From Amycolatopsis pittospori (GTDB lineage Bacteria > Actinomycetota > Actinomycetes > Mycobacteriales > Pseudonocardiaceae): a stretch of 64,000 nt of DNA. Under the pieces are notes generated by a model. It made no database searches. It saw only the letters and a program-made list of their open reading frames with translations, and was not told the origin of the DNA. The DNA lies in NCBI RefSeq assembly GCF_013870525.1, contig NZ_JACBXD010000005.1:110211-174210 (forward strand), written 5' to 3'. Shown piece by piece: positions 50,542-60,600 of the stretch (position 1 is its first letter; every line of letters begins with the position of its first letter). The position numbers were made by a program, and so were the translations under genes.

Positions 50542-53500
50542 GTGACCGTTGCAGGAGAAGGCCAAGTGCCTGTCGGGGAGCTGCTGGGACGCACTCCCCG
50601 GCCATCGCGGTGGGCCACCGGCTGGCGCGCGCTCGTGCGCTGGCGGGACTGGAGCCTGCCGGTGAAGCTGTCGGCCGTGACGCTGGTGCCGATCCTCATC
50701 GCGCTCGCGCTGGGCATCGCCACCATCGCCGGCCAGGTCGGCCGTTCCGACGGCTACCAGCGCCTCGACCGCCTCGTCGCGCTGAGCGGGCAGATCCGCA
50801 CGCTCGCCGACGGGCTCGGACGCGAACGCACCCAGTCCGCCGCCGGGCTGACCGCCGGCACCGTCGGCGGCACCCTGGAACTCGGCTCCGCACGCGCCGA
50901 CGTCGACACCGCCGTTCCTCTTTACCGGGCCGCGGCGGTCAGGGCCGTCGAGGCCGAACCGTCGCTCGCCCAAGCGAAGGACGCCGCGGCGGCCGAGCTG
51001 GACAAGCTGGCCGACATCCGGCAGCGCGCCTCCGCCGGACAGCTCGACCCCGTCCAGGCGATCGGCGAATACACCGAAGTCACCACCGCGCTGCTCGCCC
51101 TCGACACCGCGCTGGCCGCCGGCGCCAGTGAGGACGTCCTCGGCGGTACCCCCGCCGCGCTGCACGACCTCGCCGTGATGAAGGAACAGCTGTCGCTGAG
51201 CCAGGCGCTGGTCTCCTTCGGCATCGCCCGCTCCGGTCTCGCCCCGAGCGAACTGAACCAGCTGCGCACCGCAGAACTGCGGCTGGCCGATCGTTTCACC
51301 GACTTCCGCGCCGCCGCTTCCGCACAGCAGCGCCAGGAGTTCGGCGCCGCGGTCACCGACGACGCGATGGAAACCCGCGACAGGCTCGCGAAGACCGCTC
51401 TCGGCGACCAGGGCACCCCCGCCGATCAGGCTCTCCGCACCCTGTCCGCACAGGGCTGGACCGACGCCTCCACCTTGGTGATCACCAAGGTCGGCGAGGT
51501 CGCGAACAAGTTCGGCGGCCAGGCGAGCTCGGTGTCGGCCGAACTGGTCGACGACGCCAGCAGCGGCGCGGGCCTGCTCGCGGTCCTGCTGTTCGGCGCG
51601 ATGGTGCTCGCCGTCGCCGTCGTCTTCCTCATCACCCGCCAGTTGCTGCGCTCGCTGAAGATGCTGCGCGCCAGCGCCCTCGACGTCGCCGAGAAGCAGT
51701 TGCCCGACGCGGTCCGCAACATCCAGGAGGGCCGCTCGCAGGGCACCGACGTCCAGCCGGTCCCGGTCGGCGGCGACGACGAGATCGGCGAGGTCGCCAG
51801 GGCCTTCGACAAGGTGCACCACCAGGCGCTGCGCCTGGCCACCGAGCAGGCCTCGATGCGCACCGGCTACAGCAACGTGTTCGTCAACCTCTCCCGCCGC
51901 AGCCAGAGTCTCGTGCAGCGCCAGCTGCAGCTGATCGAGCGGCTGGAACGCGACGAAGAGGACGCCGACCAGCTCGCCACGCTGTTCCAGCTGGACCACC
52001 TCGCCACCCGCATGCGCCGCAACAACGAGAACCTGATGGTCCTCTCCGGCGCCGAGCCGGGCAGGCGGTCCGGCCAGCCGGTCTCGGCCACCGACGTGGT
52101 GCGCGCGGCGGTGTCGGAGATCGAGCAGTACCAACGGGTCACCGTGCAGAACCCGCCGCCGGTCCGGCTGGTCGGGTACGCGGCCAACGACCTGATGCGC
52201 CTGATCGCCGAGCTGCTGGACAACGCGACCGCGTTCTCCGCGCCGGAGACCCTGGTGACGGTCGCGACCAGGCTCGTCGAAGACGGTTCGTTCGGCATCG
52301 ACATCCTCGACAAGGGCATCGGGATGAACGAGGCCGAGGTCGCCGAGGCCAACGCCCGGCTCACCGAGGCCCCCAACGTCGACCTGACCACCTCGCGGCG
52401 GATGGGCCTGTTCGTGGTCGGGCGCCTGGCCAACCGGCATCGCATCGGCGTCTCGCTGCACGGCGGCAAGGACATCGTCGGCGTGCGCGCCACCGTCTCG
52501 GTCCCGGCGGATCTCGTGATGGCCGCGCCCGGTGATCCCGGTCCCGCCACCGGTCCGATCACCCAGCGCCTCGCGCCGCTGCCGCCGCAGCAGCCGGGCG
52601 GCCTGCCCCGGCGTCAGCGTCCGGCCAACGGCAACCGGGCGGGGATGCCGAGCGTGCCCCCGCAGGGTGGCGAGCGGTGGCCGTCCGCGAACGACCTCGC
52701 CGGGCACACCAAACCCGGGTTGAACGGGCATACGCACACCCAGGAACCGCGGCCGCCGTCGGATATGGAGATCTCGGGGACGGCGCTGTTCAGCCCGATC
52801 CCCAAGGATCAGACGACACCTCCGCCCGCCCAGCCGCCTTCGGCCGCGCCGCAACCCCGCCTGCCGGAGCCCGAGCCCGCTCCTGAACCCGAACCCGTCG
52901 CGAAGGTGGCGGAGAAGCCCGCCGAGCCAGAGCAGGCGGCGCCAGCGGAGCCGGCGACGTCTTCGTCGGCCGAAGGCGAGTTGCCCAGCGGCAAGGAACT
53001 GTTCGAGGCCAAGAACAGCACCACACTGAGCGAATGGTGGAACCAGGCGACCACGCCGCCGCCGGTGGCCGCCCCGGCGCCCACCGCGTCGGAGACGACG
53101 CCGATCTTCGACGAGATGCTGTCGGCGTGGTTCCGTTCGCCCGCGCCCCCTCCGGAAAAGCCCGCGGAGAAGAAGGGCAAGCAGGAGAAGAAGAAGGCGA
53201 CCTCGGGCGAGGAGAAGAAGCCCGCCGAGCCCGCTGTCGCCGACGCCGAGGTCACGGCCGAGCAGGAGGCCCGCAACTGGGACTTCGCCAGCGACAAGGC
53301 CTTCCGCACGGTCCAGGAGGTTTCGCAGACCGCGCCGTCGACCTTCACCGACGCCGGGCTGCCGCGCCGCCGCAAGGGCGAGCAGCTCCTGCCGGGCAGC
53401 GCGACGACGTCGGCCCCGGCCGCCGCGCCCGCCGCCCGTTCGGATCTGCCGGTCCGCGATCCGGCGGACGTGCGCGGCAGGCTGAGCAGTTTCCAGCAGG

Positions 53501-54069
53501 GCGTCAAACGGGGCCGCAAGGAGGCCGCGGACAAGACCGCTCCGGCCACCACGCAGCTTCCGGCGACGGAGCCCATCGAGCCCACCGAGCCCGCCGCGAC
53601 GGTCGTGACGCCGCCGGAGGTCGCGAAGACAGCCGAGGCCCCCGAAGTTCCTGCGGCCCCGAAGGCGCCCGAGACGGCCGCGCGTCCGGCGGCATCGCCC
53701 GCCGCCCTGCCGAGCCGCCGGCCGGAGAAGAAACCGCAGGCAGCGCCGCCGGAACCGGAGCCCGTCTCCGCCGTCGAGGAGACCGACGCCTGGAACTTCG
53801 GCTCCGACGACGGCTGGAAGGCCGCCCAAGCGGTGTCCCAGTCCGTGCCCTCGAAGATGACTTCGGCAGGATTACCCAGGCGCCGTCGCGGGGAGCAACT
53901 GCTCCCGGGCAGCGCGGGACCGCCCGCAGGGACGGTCACCCCCCGACCACAGCGAGACGCGCACGACGTGCGAGGCCGCCTGAGCAGTTTCCAGCAGGGC
54001 ATCCAGCGCGGACGGCACCGCACGGCCCAGGCGACCGAAGCCAACCACGAAACCCTGGAGGGTGAATGA
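50542..54069 (+). CDS. cvnA: Conservon sensor histidine-kinase-like protein (CvnA type)
   Basis: 1175 residues from GTG 50542. Helix 1 is at about 38-60 (LPVKLSAVTLVPILIALALG), then an extracytoplasmic nitrate-sensing-like (NIT) domain to about 340, helix 2 at 343-366, HAMP-like linker, and an HATPase domain with N-box ELLDNATAFS near 553, DKGIGMNEAE near 590 and SRRMGLFVVGRLANRH near 615. A clear phosphoacceptor His box is weak, as usual for CvnA. From about 700 the protein is a Pro/Ala/Glu-rich tail containing two copies of an ~85-residue module (about 911-995 and 1083-1165). It likely signals to CvnB and CvnD at the membrane. Confidence 0.85.
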   Translation: MTVAGEGQVPVGELLGRTPRPSRWATGWRALVRWRDWSLPVKLSAVTLVPILIALALGIATIAGQVGRSDGYQRLDRLVALSGQIRTLADGLGRERTQSAAGLTAGTVGGTLELGSARADVDTAVPLYRAAAVRAVEAEPSLAQAKDAAAAELDKLADIRQRASAGQLDPVQAIGEYTEVTTALLALDTALAAGASEDVLGGTPAALHDLAVMKEQLSLSQALVSFGIARSGLAPSELNQLRTAELRLADRFTDFRAAASAQQRQEFGAAVTDDAMETRDRLAKTALGDQGTPADQALRTLSAQGWTDASTLVITKVGEVANKFGGQASSVSAELVDDASSGAGLLAVLLFGAMVLAVAVVFLITRQLLRSLKMLRASALDVAEKQLPDAVRNIQEGRSQGTDVQPVPVGGDDEIGEVARAFDKVHHQALRLATEQASMRTGYSNVFVNLSRRSQSLVQRQLQLIERLERDEEDADQLATLFQLDHLATRMRRNNENLMVLSGAEPGRRSGQPVSATDVVRAAVSEIEQYQRVTVQNPPPVRLVGYAANDLMRLIAELLDNATAFSAPETLVTVATRLVEDGSFGIDILDKGIGMNEAEVAEANARLTEAPNVDLTTSRRMGLFVVGRLANRHRIGVSLHGGKDIVGVRATVSVPADLVMAAPGDPGPATGPITQRLAPLPPQQPGGLPRRQRPANGNRAGMPSVPPQGGERWPSANDLAGHTKPGLNGHTHTQEPRPPSDMEISGTALFSPIPKDQTTPPPAQPPSAAPQPRLPEPEPAPEPEPVAKVAEKPAEPEQAAPAEPATSSSAEGELPSGKELFEAKNSTTLSEWWNQATTPPPVAAPAPTASETTPIFDEMLSAWFRSPAPPPEKPAEKKGKQEKKKATSGEEKKPAEPAVADAEVTAEQEARNWDFASDKAFRTVQEVSQTAPSTFTDAGLPRRRKGEQLLPGSATTSAPAAAPAARSDLPVRDPADVRGRLSSFQQGVKRGRKEAADKTAPATTQLPATEPIEPTEPAATVVTPPEVAKTAEAPEVPAAPKAPETAARPAASPAALPSRRPEKKPQAAPPEPEPVSAVEETDAWNFGSDDGWKAAQAVSQSVPSKMTSAGLPRRRRGEQLLPGSAGPPAGTVTPRPQRDAHDVRGRLSSFQQGIQRGRHRTAQATEANHETLEGE

Positions 54070-54521
54070 CCTCGCCGAACCCGGCCCAGCAGCCCCAGAA
54101 GAACCAGTTCGGGTGGCTGGTCAATGACTTCGCCGAGCGAGTGCCCGGAGTGGCGCACGCCGTGGTCGTGTCGGCGGACGGCCTCCTCCTCACCGCGTCC
54201 AGCAGGCTTCCGCTGGACCGCGCCGACCAGCTGGCCGCGGTCGCGTCCGGCCTGGTCAGCCTGACCCAGGGCGCCGCGCGGTGCTTCGAGGCGGGCGCCG
54301 TCAACGAGACCGTCGTCGAGATGGAACTCGGGATCATGGTGCTGATGTCCATCAGCGACGGCTCCTGCCTGGCCATCCTCGCCGCCCCGAACTGCGACAT
54401 CGGGCAGGTCGCGTACGAGATGACGATGCTCGTCGACCGCGTCGGCCAGATCCTCACGCCGGAACTTCGCGCGCAATTGCAGGGCGCCGGTGGGTCGCTG
54501 ATCGGCGAACCGGTGGGATGA
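54066..54521 (+). CDS. cvnB: Roadblock/LC7 domain protein (CvnB type)
   Basis: 151 residues from ATG 54066, overlapping cvnA by 4 bases. The Roadblock fold is visible: FGWLVNDFAERVPGVAHAVV, VSADGLLLTASSRLPLDRAD and CLAILAAPNCDIGQVAYEMT. This small protein links the sensor to the GTPase (CvnD) and is thought to modulate GTP hydrolysis in conservon complexes, as in MglB-like systems. Size is typical for CvnB (about 140-150). Confidence 0.86.
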   Translation: MTSPNPAQQPQKNQFGWLVNDFAERVPGVAHAVVVSADGLLLTASSRLPLDRADQLAAVASGLVSLTQGAARCFEAGAVNETVVEMELGIMVLMSISDGSCLAILAAPNCDIGQVAYEMTMLVDRVGQILTPELRAQLQGAGGSLIGEPVG

Positions 54522-54528
54522 TGTCTCG

Positions 54529-55275
54529 ATGAGCACCGGGTCCGGATCCTTCGGCGAACCGCCGGGGACGGGTGAATACCAGCCTCCGCGCGCGGGGGCT
54601 GCCCATGCTGCCGGTTCCAGAGACGACGGTACCTTCGCCGACGTCCTGAACGGCTTCACCCTGGATTCGGGCCGTGGTCGTCGGAAGCGCAAGAAGAGCA
54701 AGCAGTCCGAAGATGCCCAGGCGGGCGGAGCACACGCCGCCGGGGAATCGTCAGTCCCGCAGCCGACCGATCAAGGAGACCGCGTGACCTCACTTGCTTC
54801 TCCACCCGACAGCGGCGCCGGTGCCGTCGGGCCGAGACCAGGTGGTCTGTTCGACCCGGGCCCGCCCAGCGGCGAGTTCATCATGCCCGCCGTCTTCGAG
54901 CAGGCGCCGTCGCCGCTCGAAGAGACGGCGATCGTCCGTCCCTATGCCCTCACCGGCGGCCGGACCAAGGCGAACTACGCTCTTGAGCTGGAAACGCTCA
55001 TCTCCACCAAGGACCACGTCGCCACGGGTAGCCTCCCCGCGGTGGCCACGGAGCAGATCGAGTGCATTTCGATCATCGAGGAGTGCCGGACCCCGCGTTC
55101 GGTCGCCGAGATCGCGGCGACCCTGCGTGTACCGCTGGGTGTGGCACGCGTGCTGATCAGCGACGCGGCGGACGCGGGACTGGTCAGCGTGCACAAGACG
55201 ATTTCGGGCAATGACGGCGCCGAGGCACATCTGGTGTTGATGGAAAGGGTTTTGAGTGGACTCCGTCGGCTTTAA
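54529..55275 (+). CDS. cvnC: DUF742-family protein (CvnC type), with long N-terminal extension
   Basis: 248 residues from ATG 54529. Residues about 1-100 are polar and basic (GRGRRKRKKSKQSEDAQ) and look disordered; the DUF742 domain follows, with IVRPYALTGGRTKANYALEL, EECRTPRSVAEIAATLRVPL and GVARVLISDAADAGLVSVHK, a winged-helix-like fold. An internal GTG at 54784 has AAGGAG 5 bases upstream and would give a 163-residue protein nearer the family length, so two products are possible. It overlaps cvnD by 20 bases. Confidence 0.8.
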   Translation: MSTGSGSFGEPPGTGEYQPPRAGAAHAAGSRDDGTFADVLNGFTLDSGRGRRKRKKSKQSEDAQAGGAHAAGESSVPQPTDQGDRVTSLASPPDSGAGAVGPRPGGLFDPGPPSGEFIMPAVFEQAPSPLEETAIVRPYALTGGRTKANYALELETLISTKDHVATGSLPAVATEQIECISIIEECRTPRSVAEIAATLRVPLGVARVLISDAADAGLVSVHKTISGNDGAEAHLVLMERVLSGLRRL

Positions 55276-55867
55276 GGCACCGCGGGAAACCGCGCCCCCG
55301 ACCATGACATCCGCGAAGATCGTCGTGGCGGGTGGCTTCGGTGCGGGCAAGACGACCTTCGTCGGTTCGGTGTCGGAGATCGTCCCGCTCACCACCGAGG
55401 CGATGATGACGGACGCCAGTCGGGGGATCGACAACCTCGACCAGACGCCCAACAAGTCGACCACCACGGTCGCGATGGACTTCGGCCGTGTGTCCCTCGA
55501 CGCGGACCTGATCCTCTACCTGTTCGGTACACCCGGACAGCAGCGGTTCTGGTTCATGTGGGACGACCTGGTCCGCGGCGCGATCGGCGCCGTGGTGCTG
55601 GCCGACACGCGACGGCTGGCCGACTCGTTCGCGCCGATCGACTTCTTCGAGGACCGGGGCCTGCCCTACATCGTCGGGGTCAACACCTTCGACGGCATCC
55701 TCGAACACGACATCAACGACGTGCGCGAAGCGCTGTCGATCGACCCCAACATCCCGATCGTCCGCTGTGACGCCCGGGAACGGGAGTCGACGAAGCAGAC
55801 GCTGATCACGCTGGTCGAATACGCGATGCGGCAGTGGATCGCGTTGCGGGCGAGCAACGCCAGGTGA
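55256..55867 (+). CDS. cvnD: Small GTP-binding protein (CvnD type)
   Basis: 203 residues from GTG 55256, inside the end of cvnC. P-loop GGFGAGKTTFVGS is at about residues 27-39; switch II is LFGTPGQQRFWFMWDDLV, and the base-recognition motif is VNTFDG (N-T-F-D in place of NKxD) near 140. This is the Ras-like ATP/GTP-binding family of conservons, anchored by the CvnA/CvnB complex. It completes the A-B-C-D order. Confidence 0.87.
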   Translation: MDSVGFKAPRETAPPTMTSAKIVVAGGFGAGKTTFVGSVSEIVPLTTEAMMTDASRGIDNLDQTPNKSTTTVAMDFGRVSLDADLILYLFGTPGQQRFWFMWDDLVRGAIGAVVLADTRRLADSFAPIDFFEDRGLPYIVGVNTFDGILEHDINDVREALSIDPNIPIVRCDARERESTKQTLITLVEYAMRQWIALRASNAR

Positions 55868-55904
55868 GGCTGACGGCGGCAGCGTAGGGGCTGCCGCCCT
55901 GGTT

Positions 55905-56462
55905 TCACCTCACTTCGTAGGTCGACAGCACCGCACGTCCGTCGAACGTGCGCGTGCCGGTCAACCGCAGGTCCGACCGGACGCCGCCGGCGAAAATCTG
56001 CTTGCCGCCGCCGAGCACCGCCGGATGCACGACGACGTGGAACTCGTCGATCAGGCCGAGGTCGGCGAGCGCGGTGGCCAGTTCGGTCCCGCCCATCAGC
56101 AGCAGATCCTTGCCGGGCCTGGCCTTGAGTTCGGCGACCCGCTCAGAGAGGTCGCCGGCGACCACTTCGGTGTTCCAGTCCGCTGAGGTGAGCGTCTTCG
56201 AAAAGACGACCTTCGGCGTCTTCCGCCAGATCGGGGCGAACCGCACGTCATGCGGGTCGTCCGACAGCGTCTCGGCCTGCGGCCAGAACGACGACATCAT
56301 GTCCCACACCCGCCGTCCGTAGACGAAGGTGTCGGCTCGTTCGAGCAGTTCCTGGGAGTGATCCGACAGCTCGGGCCCCATGCCCGGCCAGTCGAACTCG
56401 CCGTTCGGGCCCTCGATGCGGCCGTCGAGCGAGGTGTGGACGAAGTACAGGAGCTTGCGCAT
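55905..56462 (-). CDS. RibD C-terminal/dihydrofolate-reductase-like family protein
   Basis: 185 residues from ATG 56462 with GGAGGG 8 bases upstream. MRKLLYFVHTSLDGRIEGPN is the typical family start; ADTFVYGRRVWDMMSSFWP, VVFSKTLTSADWNTEV and LLMGGTELATALADLGLIDE follow, as in the RibD_C/YyaP group. These bind NADPH-like cofactors, but the physiological reaction is unknown. It is last in a minus-strand set with DUF899 and ArsR genes; a half palindrome lies between it and the DUF899 gene. Confidence 0.83.
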   Translation of the reverse strand: MRKLLYFVHTSLDGRIEGPNGEFDWPGMGPELSDHSQELLERADTFVYGRRVWDMMSSFWPQAETLSDDPHDVRFAPIWRKTPKVVFSKTLTSADWNTEVVAGDLSERVAELKARPGKDLLLMGGTELATALADLGLIDEFHVVVHPAVLGGGKQIFAGGVRSDLRLTGTRTFDGRAVLSTYEVR

Positions 56463-56546
56463 TTCTGGATCCCTCCGGTGGGGCGCCCGGTTCCGGGCGC
56501 CGTCACCTGGGAGTCGGAGCCGCTTGGCGGTTCTCGACACGCGAAT

Positions 56547-56572
56547 CCCGCATTCAGAGGACTAAATGCGGG
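56547..56572. repeat. Family C half element, self-complementary
   Basis: The sequence corresponds to the right arm of family C (CCGCATTCAGAGGACT) followed by AAATGCGGG, so CCCGCATT pairs with AATGCGGG and the CAGAGGACTA core becomes the loop. It lies 4 bases behind the DUF899 stop. This looks like a shortened family C copy that restored pairing. Confidence 0.65.
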
Positions 56573-56576
56573 AAGC

Positions 56577-57233
56577 TCAGTACTCGTCGTGCCGCTTCCA
56601 CCAGCTTCCCGGCGCGTCGGTCCCGCGGCCGGATTCCTCCCACGCCTCCTGCCGCCCGAACGGCGTCAGATCCAGGTACCGCAGGGTCGACACCAGCTGG
56701 TCGCCGCCGCGGTCGGTGGTGAAGTACGTCCGGTACACGTCGTCGCCGTCGCGCAGGAAGACGCTGATGCCGAATCCGCCGTCGATGCCGGAGTCGGGGT
56801 TGAAGTCGTTGCCGTCGGTCGAGACCCAGGGGACGGTCCAGCCCATCCGCTCCTTGTACCGCTCGATCTCGGGCAGCGTCGCAGGCGCGACGACGTACAG
56901 CGTGGTGTCGCGGGCGTGCAGGTGTGCGAGGTGACCGATGTTGTCCACGACCAGCGAGCAGCCGGGGCAGCCCGCCTTCTGCCCGGGGTTGAGCATGAAG
57001 TGGTAGACGATCAGCTGACGCCGTCCTTCGAACAGGTCCAGCAGCGTCAGCCGTCCTTGCGGCCCCTCGAACTCGTACTTGCCGTCGAAGCGGACCATCG
57101 GCAGCCGTCGCCGTTCGGCGGCGACCGCGTCGGCTGCCCGGGTGAGTTCCTTTTCCTTGGCCAGCAAGGCGTCCCGGGCGACCTGCCACTGGTCCTGCGG
57201 GACGATTTCCGGCAGTGCGATGGTCTTACTCAT
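56577..57233 (-). CDS. DUF899-family thioredoxin-fold protein
   Basis: 218 residues from ATG 57233 (GTG 57242 is possible). The family segments are LTRAADAVAAERRRLPMVRF, LLDLFEGRRQLIVYHFMLNP, and GCPGCSLVVDNIGHLAHLHA with a CPGC redox-like pair, then FNPDSGIDGGFGISVFLRDG. Fold is thioredoxin/AhpC-like; catalytic function unproven. The start lies within the end of the upstream arsR gene, so translation is coupled and the ArsR protein likely controls it. Confidence 0.84.
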   Translation of the reverse strand: MSKTIALPEIVPQDQWQVARDALLAKEKELTRAADAVAAERRRLPMVRFDGKYEFEGPQGRLTLLDLFEGRRQLIVYHFMLNPGQKAGCPGCSLVVDNIGHLAHLHARDTTLYVVAPATLPEIERYKERMGWTVPWVSTDGNDFNPDSGIDGGFGISVFLRDGDDVYRTYFTTDRGGDQLVSTLRYLDLTPFGRQEAWEESGRGTDAPGSWWKRHDEY

Positions 57234-57564
57234 CCTGATCACCTTTCTGAAGTTCGGCCAGGTGTCGTTCCATGCGGTCGAAGCCGCCTTCCCAGAAGAG
57301 CCGGTACCGCTCGACCCAGTCGGCGACGTCGCCGAGCGGTGCGGCCTCCAGCCGGCAGGGCCGCCATTGAGCGGTCCGGCTCCGGCTGATCAGCCCCGCG
57401 CGTTCGAGGACTTTCAGGTGCTTCGAAACCGCCTGGAGGCTGACCGGGAACGGTTCGGCCAGCTCGTTGACGCTGGCCTCACCGGTGGCCAGCCGGGCGA
57501 GGATGGCCCGGCGGGTGGGGTCCGCCAGTGCGGCGAACGTGGCGCTGAGCTGATCAGTGGTCAT
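57226..57564 (-). CDS. ArsR-family transcriptional regulator
   Basis: 112 residues from ATG 57564. FAALADPTRRAILARLATGE is the family start; VNELAEPFPVSLQAVSKHLK is the recognition helix and VLERAGLISRSRTAQWRPCR the wing. The C-terminal YRLFWEGGFDRMERHLAELQ is typical of the subgroup paired with AHSA1 or DUF899 genes. There is no metal-binding motif. A palindrome overlaps its promoter, suggesting autoregulation of the arsR-DUF899-ribD-like operon. Confidence 0.86.
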   Translation of the reverse strand: MTTDQLSATFAALADPTRRAILARLATGEASVNELAEPFPVSLQAVSKHLKVLERAGLISRSRTAQWRPCRLEAAPLGDVADWVERYRLFWEGGFDRMERHLAELQKGDQDE

Positions 57565-57586
57565 CGCTGCTCAATCATTCGGTTGT

Positions 57587-57603
57587 TTAACCCTAAGGTT
57601 GAA
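57587..57603. promoter_or_regulatory. Operator-like palindrome upstream of arsR/DUF899 operon
   Basis: TTAACCCTAAGGTTGAA is a palindrome with a single mismatch per arm (TTAACC against GGTTGAA). It is 23-39 bases upstream of the arsR ATG on the other strand and is AT-richer than its surroundings, as expected for an operator within a promoter. Confidence 0.6.
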
Positions 57604-57699
57604 TATACTGGTGCGAGTTGATCTGTCAAGGACGAGTGAGAGCGCCGTCACGCAAGTGGGCGGGTTTAAAATAGTCGGAAGTCCAAGTATTTTGGAGGG

Positions 57700-60600
57700 A
57701 TGAGCGATCTGCACCGGCCCGTGAACCCCGTTCGCTTCGTGACGGCGTCGAGCCTTTTCGACGGACACGACGCGTCCATCAACATCATGCGGCGCATCCT
57801 GCAGTCGCAGGGCGCGGAGGTGGTGCACCTCGGGCACAACAGGTCGGTCGACGAGGTCGCCACCGCGGCCATCGCCGAGGACGTCCAGGGTGTGGCCATC
57901 AGTGCCTACCAGGGCGGTCATGTCGAGTACTTCAGTTACCTGGTCGAGCTGCTGAACGAACGCGGCGCCGGGCATATCAAGGTGTTCGGCGGCGGGGGCG
58001 GCGTCATCGTCCGCGAGGAGATCGACCTGCTGCACTCGCGCGGCGTCGCGCGGATCTTCTCGCCCGAGGACGGCTACGAGATGGGCCTCCCGGGCATGAT
58101 CAACCTGATGATCAAGGCCTGCGACACGGACCTGTCCGCACAGTCGCCGGGCTCGCTCGACAAACTGCTTTCGGGTGACATCCCCGCGCTGTCGCGGGTC
58201 ATCACCCAGCTTCAGCGCGAGTCCCTGCCGCAGGACTGGCTCGACAAGATCACCGAAGCCGCCAAGGCGCGGACGACGCCGGTCCTCGGCATCACCGGTA
58301 CGGGTGGCTCCGGCAAGTCGTCGCTCACCGATGAGCTGATCCGCCGATTCCGCCTGGACCAGGAGGACAAGCTCCGCATCGCCGTACTGGCCGTCGACCC
58401 GTCCCGCCGCAAGGGCGGGGGAGCGCTGCTCGGCGACCGGATCCGGATGAACTGCCTCGACGGCAGCCCGGTCTACTTCCGCTCGCTCGCCACCCGGACC
58501 ACCAGCGGCGAGATCCCGACCGGGCTTTCCGAGTCGATCCTCGCCTGCAAGGCCGCGGGCTTCGACCTGGTGATCGTCGAGACCCCGGGGATCGGCCAGG
58601 GTGACGCCGGCATCGTCGACTACGTGGACCAGTCGCTGTACGTCATGACGCCGGAGTTCGGCGCGGCGTCGCAGCTGGAGAAGATCGACATGCTCGACTT
58701 CGCCGACGCCGTCGCGATCAACAAGTTCGAGCGCCGCGGCGCGGAGGACGCTCGCCGCGACGTCGCGCGCCAGCTCGTCCGCAACCGCGAGGCGTTCAGC
58801 TCCTCGCCCGAGGACATGCCGGTCTACGGCACCAGCGCCGCGAAGTTCAACGACGACGGCGTCACGGCGCTGTATCAGCACCTGCGCGACACCCTCGCCG
58901 AGCGCGGCCTGGTCGTTTCGCCGGGCGTGCTCCCGAAGGTCGAGGGCAAGGTGTCCACCGACGCCAGCACGATCATCCCGGCCAACCGGACCCGCTATCT
59001 CGCGGAGATCTCCGACACCGTCCGCGGCTACCACACCAAGACCGAGCAGCAGGTCGCCGCACTGCGCAAGCACGAGCACCTCGCCGCCGCCAAGGAGGCG
59101 CTGGCCGCCGTCGACGCGAGCACCGACGCGCTCGACGGGCTCCTCGCCGCCGCCGAGTCCGATGTGGACGGCGAGTCGACGAACCTGCTGGCGCGTTTCA
59201 CCGAACTCGCCGAGTCCTACCGCGCCGACGAGCTCGTCGTGAAGATCCGCGACAAGGAACTGCACACCCAGCTCTGGCGCGAGACGCTGTCCGGCAACCG
59301 GATCCCGCGGGTGGCACTGCCGCGGTACACCGAGTCCGGCGAGCTGCTGTCGTTCCTGCGCCGCGAACACCTGCCTGGATACTTCCCTTACACCGCAGGC
59401 GTTTTCCCGTTCAAACGCGAGGGTGAGGACCCGGCGCGGATGTTCGCCGGCGAGGGCGACCCGTTCCGGACCAACAAGCGGTTCAAGCTGCTGTCGGCCG
59501 ATTCCGACGCGAAGCGCCTTTCGACAGCCTTCGACTCCGTCACGCTCTACGGGCACGACCCGCACACCCGGCCCGACATCTACGGCAAGGTCGGCACCTC
59601 CGGCGTCTCCATCGCGACACTCGAAGACATGGAGGTGCTCTACGACGGCTTCGACCTGACGTCGCCGAGCACCTCGGTGTCGATGACGATCAACGGCCCG
59701 GCGCCGACGATCCTCGCGTTCTTCCTCAACACCGCGATCGACCAGCGTGTCGAAGCGTTCAAGGCCGAGCACGGCCGCGATCCGTCCGAAGCCGAGGCCG
59801 CCGAACTGCGCGAGTGGGCGTTGCGCAACGTCCGCGGCACCGTGCAGGCGGACATCCTCAAGGAGGACCAGGGGCAGAACACCTGCATCTTCTCCACCGA
59901 GTTCAGCCTGCGCATGATGGCCGACATCCAGGAATGGTTCATCGAGCACGGCGTCCGGAACTTCTACTCGGTGTCGATCTCCGGTTATCACATCGCGGAG
60001 GCCGGGGCGAACCCGATCTCGCAGCTGGCGTTCACCCTGTCGAACGGTTTCACCTACGTCGAGAGCTACCTCGCGCGCGGGATGGACATCGACGACTTCG
60101 CGCCGAACCTGTCGTTCTTCTTCTCCAACGGGATGGACGCCGAGTACTCGGTGCTGGGCCGGGTCGCGCGCCGGATCTGGGCCGTCGCGATGCGGGAGCG
60201 CTACGGCGCCAACGAGCGCTCGCAGAAGCTCAAGTACCACGTGCAGACCTCCGGCCGGTCGCTGCACGCGCAGGAGATGAGCTTCAACGACATCCGCACC
60301 ACGCTGCAGGCGCTGTGCGCGCTGTACGACAACGCGAACTCCTTGCACACGAACGCCTTCGACGAGGCGATCACGACGCCGTCGGAGAGCTCGGTGCGGC
60401 GCGCGATGGCCATCCAGATGATCATCAACAAGGAATGGGGCCTGTCGAAGAACGAGAACCCGTTGCAGGGTTCGTTCATCATCGACGAGCTGACCGACCT
60501 GGTCGAAGAGGCCGTCCTGCTGGAGTTCGACCGGATCTCCGAACGTGGCGGCGTACTCGGCGCGATGGAGACCGGCTACCAGCGCGGCAAGATCCAGGAC

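Noticed and set aside
50452..53829. 1125-codon minus-strand frame opposite the conservon sensor.
   Set aside because: Highly repetitive Gly/Arg-rich composition and no ribosome site; the plus-strand histidine-kinase-like protein is clear.
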